Source: JBFMHP01 sp040752855 (GTDB taxonomy: Bacteria > Pseudomonadota > Gammaproteobacteria > RBG-16-57-12). Taken from it: a DNA stretch of 64,000 nt. Numbering within the stretch: position 1 is the stretch's first letter; each line of letters begins with the position of its first letter. Where the stretch lies: contig JBFMHP010000007.1 of NCBI GenBank assembly GCA_040752855.1, positions 1 through 64,000 of the forward strand, given 5' to 3'. The notes under the pieces were generated by a model. It was not told the DNA's origin. It did not search any database and worked only from the letters and a program-made list of their open reading frames with translations. Positions 63,118-64,000 of this stretch are shown here, piece by piece. The position numbers and the translations under genes are program-made.

Positions 63118-64000
63118 ATGAAGTATGTCGTCTACACGCTGGCCGCGATCTGCGCGTTTGCCGGTTTCACGATTGATCTGAGCGTCGCGCCGAATGGCCG
63201 CGCCGCCGTCGCACTGTCCCTGCTGCCGCAGGTGCAAGCGGCCAAGAAGGAATTCAAGGAGCTCGATGACATCTCCATCCTGTTCGAAGAGAAGGATGCG
63301 GACTATACCGAGGAAGATCCCGCCAAGCTCTTCCGGCAACTGCCGCCGGCGCAGGAACCGGCTCAGCCCGTGACGCCTCCGACGGTCCCGGCGCCGAAGA
63401 TCGTCGCCCCGGAAGTGCCCGCGCCGCGCGATGAGTCCGCGCCCCATGAACCTCCGGCAGAGGCGAGCGCCGCGGTCCCGCCGGCGGCGCCCATCGAAGC
63501 GGCGGTGACCAAGCCCGCCGAAACGCCGGCCGCCGCTGGACCGGAGGCACAACAAGCAGACGGCGGCAAGCCGGAGTTGCTAGACACGCAGGCGCAATTC
63601 CCCTTGATCAATCCCGAGCACAAGGCGGAAGAGAATCTCGAATACGATCCGTATTGGAACGTCCCGGATGCGGTCAAATACATCGCCGCCCCGCAGTTGT
63701 TGGATGCCTGGGTGGCCTTGCACGAGACCAAGGACAAACAGGCCACGATCAAGATCCTGCGTGAGTACGCCCTGGCCAACAAAAAGGTCAGCTCGCTGCC
63801 TACTCAATCGCAATACTCGAAGGATTTCGTCTTCGATCTGTCGATGTTCAACGACAGCAAGGTCAATTCCTTTGCCTTCCAGCTGCTGCTGGCCAAGGTC
63901 AACATGCTCAAGAACATCACCGAGCATGACAGTGAGCTTTATGATGACAAAGGCCTGTTCTGGTATGCCAAGGGGCTGGAGAAGGTCTATCAGCAGAAGG
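63118..64000 (+). CDS. Secreted protein with Pro/Ala-rich linker, partial, unknown
   Basis: The reading frame is open from ATG 63118 to the window end (294 codons, no stop). It starts with a signal-like hydrophobic stretch (YVVYTLAAICAFAGFTIDL), then an acidic segment (FKELDDISILFEEKDADYTEEDP). A linker of about 85 residues is very rich in proline and alanine (about 82-165). A charged, helical domain follows with YDPYWNVPDAVKYIAAPQLLD, DKQATIKILREYALANKKVSS and SKDFVFDLSMFNDSKVNSFAF. I do not recognise the family. The linker suggests spanning the periplasm or cell wall. Confidence 0.7.
   Translation, partial: MKYVVYTLAAICAFAGFTIDLSVAPNGRAAVALSLLPQVQAAKKEFKELDDISILFEEKDADYTEEDPAKLFRQLPPAQEPAQPVTPPTVPAPKIVAPEVPAPRDESAPHEPPAEASAAVPPAAPIEAAVTKPAETPAAAGPEAQQADGGKPELLDTQAQFPLINPEHKAEENLEYDPYWNVPDAVKYIAAPQLLDAWVALHETKDKQATIKILREYALANKKVSSLPTQSQYSKDFVFDLSMFNDSKVNSFAFQLLLAKVNMLKNITEHDSELYDDKGLFWYAKGLEKVYQQK

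Overview
This window is a stretch of core chromosome from a GC-rich bacterium, most likely a gammaproteobacterium. The evidence is the spc/alpha ribosomal gene order, the ispB-rplU-rpmA-obgE-proB-rpsT-murJ-ribF-ileS-lspA-ispH order, an rnfABCDGE operon, a type IV minor pilin operon and a RelA-type long stringent factor of gammaproteobacterial length. The genus cannot be read from the sequence. Environmental sulfur- or metal-associated gammaproteobacteria would fit, but that is only an inference.

Layout. (1) 1-8757: the spc operon (rplN to rpmJ) and alpha operon (rpsM to rplQ), each with a readable sigma70 promoter. A strong hairpin and tRNA-Lys(UUU) follow. (2) 8956-14071: a ComFB-like protein, release factor 3 (prfC), a small membrane protein, UDP-glucose dehydrogenase and ArgE-type deacetylase. 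(3) 14129-25892: tRNA-Pro(CGG), ispB, rplU-rpmA-obgE-proB, rpsT, murJ-ribF, ileS-lspA-ispH, with two prominent inverted-repeat elements in the last part. (4) 25912-33060, all on the minus strand: fimT-fimU-pilV-pilW-pilX-pilY1-pilE, the priming and tip module of type IV pili. (5) 33241-38324, minus strand: the Rnf ion-pumping ferredoxin:NAD+ oxidoreductase. (6) 38477-43815: metG diverging from apbC-dcd, then a two-receiver diguanylate cyclase. (7) 43938-52580: a large metallopeptidase/propeller/beta-barrel protein, a 185-bp palindromic element, an HDOD-GAF-like signalling protein, a VOC protein, a copper-only superoxide dismutase-like protein, argA and a ChaA-type antiporter. (8) 52884-61278: copper ATPase CopA with a coupled cupredoxin, then four envelope lipoproteins (LPP20, LpoB, COG3014, LPP20) running without a break into relA. 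(9) 61279-64000: a partial tandem duplication containing REP-like repeats, a CopD-like membrane protein, a DUF3530 hydrolase, and the start of an unrecognised secreted protein cut by the window end.

How the genes work together. The first 25 kb are translation, cell-wall and isoprenoid housekeeping. The accessory part concentrates on the envelope and on signalling: pilus tip assembly, c-di-GMP synthesis, HDOD signalling, lipoproteins coupled to the stringent-response enzyme, and several copper-handling proteins (CopA, cupredoxin, SOD-like protein and probably CopD-like). No CRISPR array, prophage, intact insertion sequence or classical defence system was seen. The less ordinary features are the lipoprotein-relA operon, a RelA that combines an ExDD synthetase motif with a complete HD hydrolase site, the peptidase-propeller-barrel protein, the copper-only SOD-like protein, the zinc-type ribosomal protein S4, and several small palindromic repeats.
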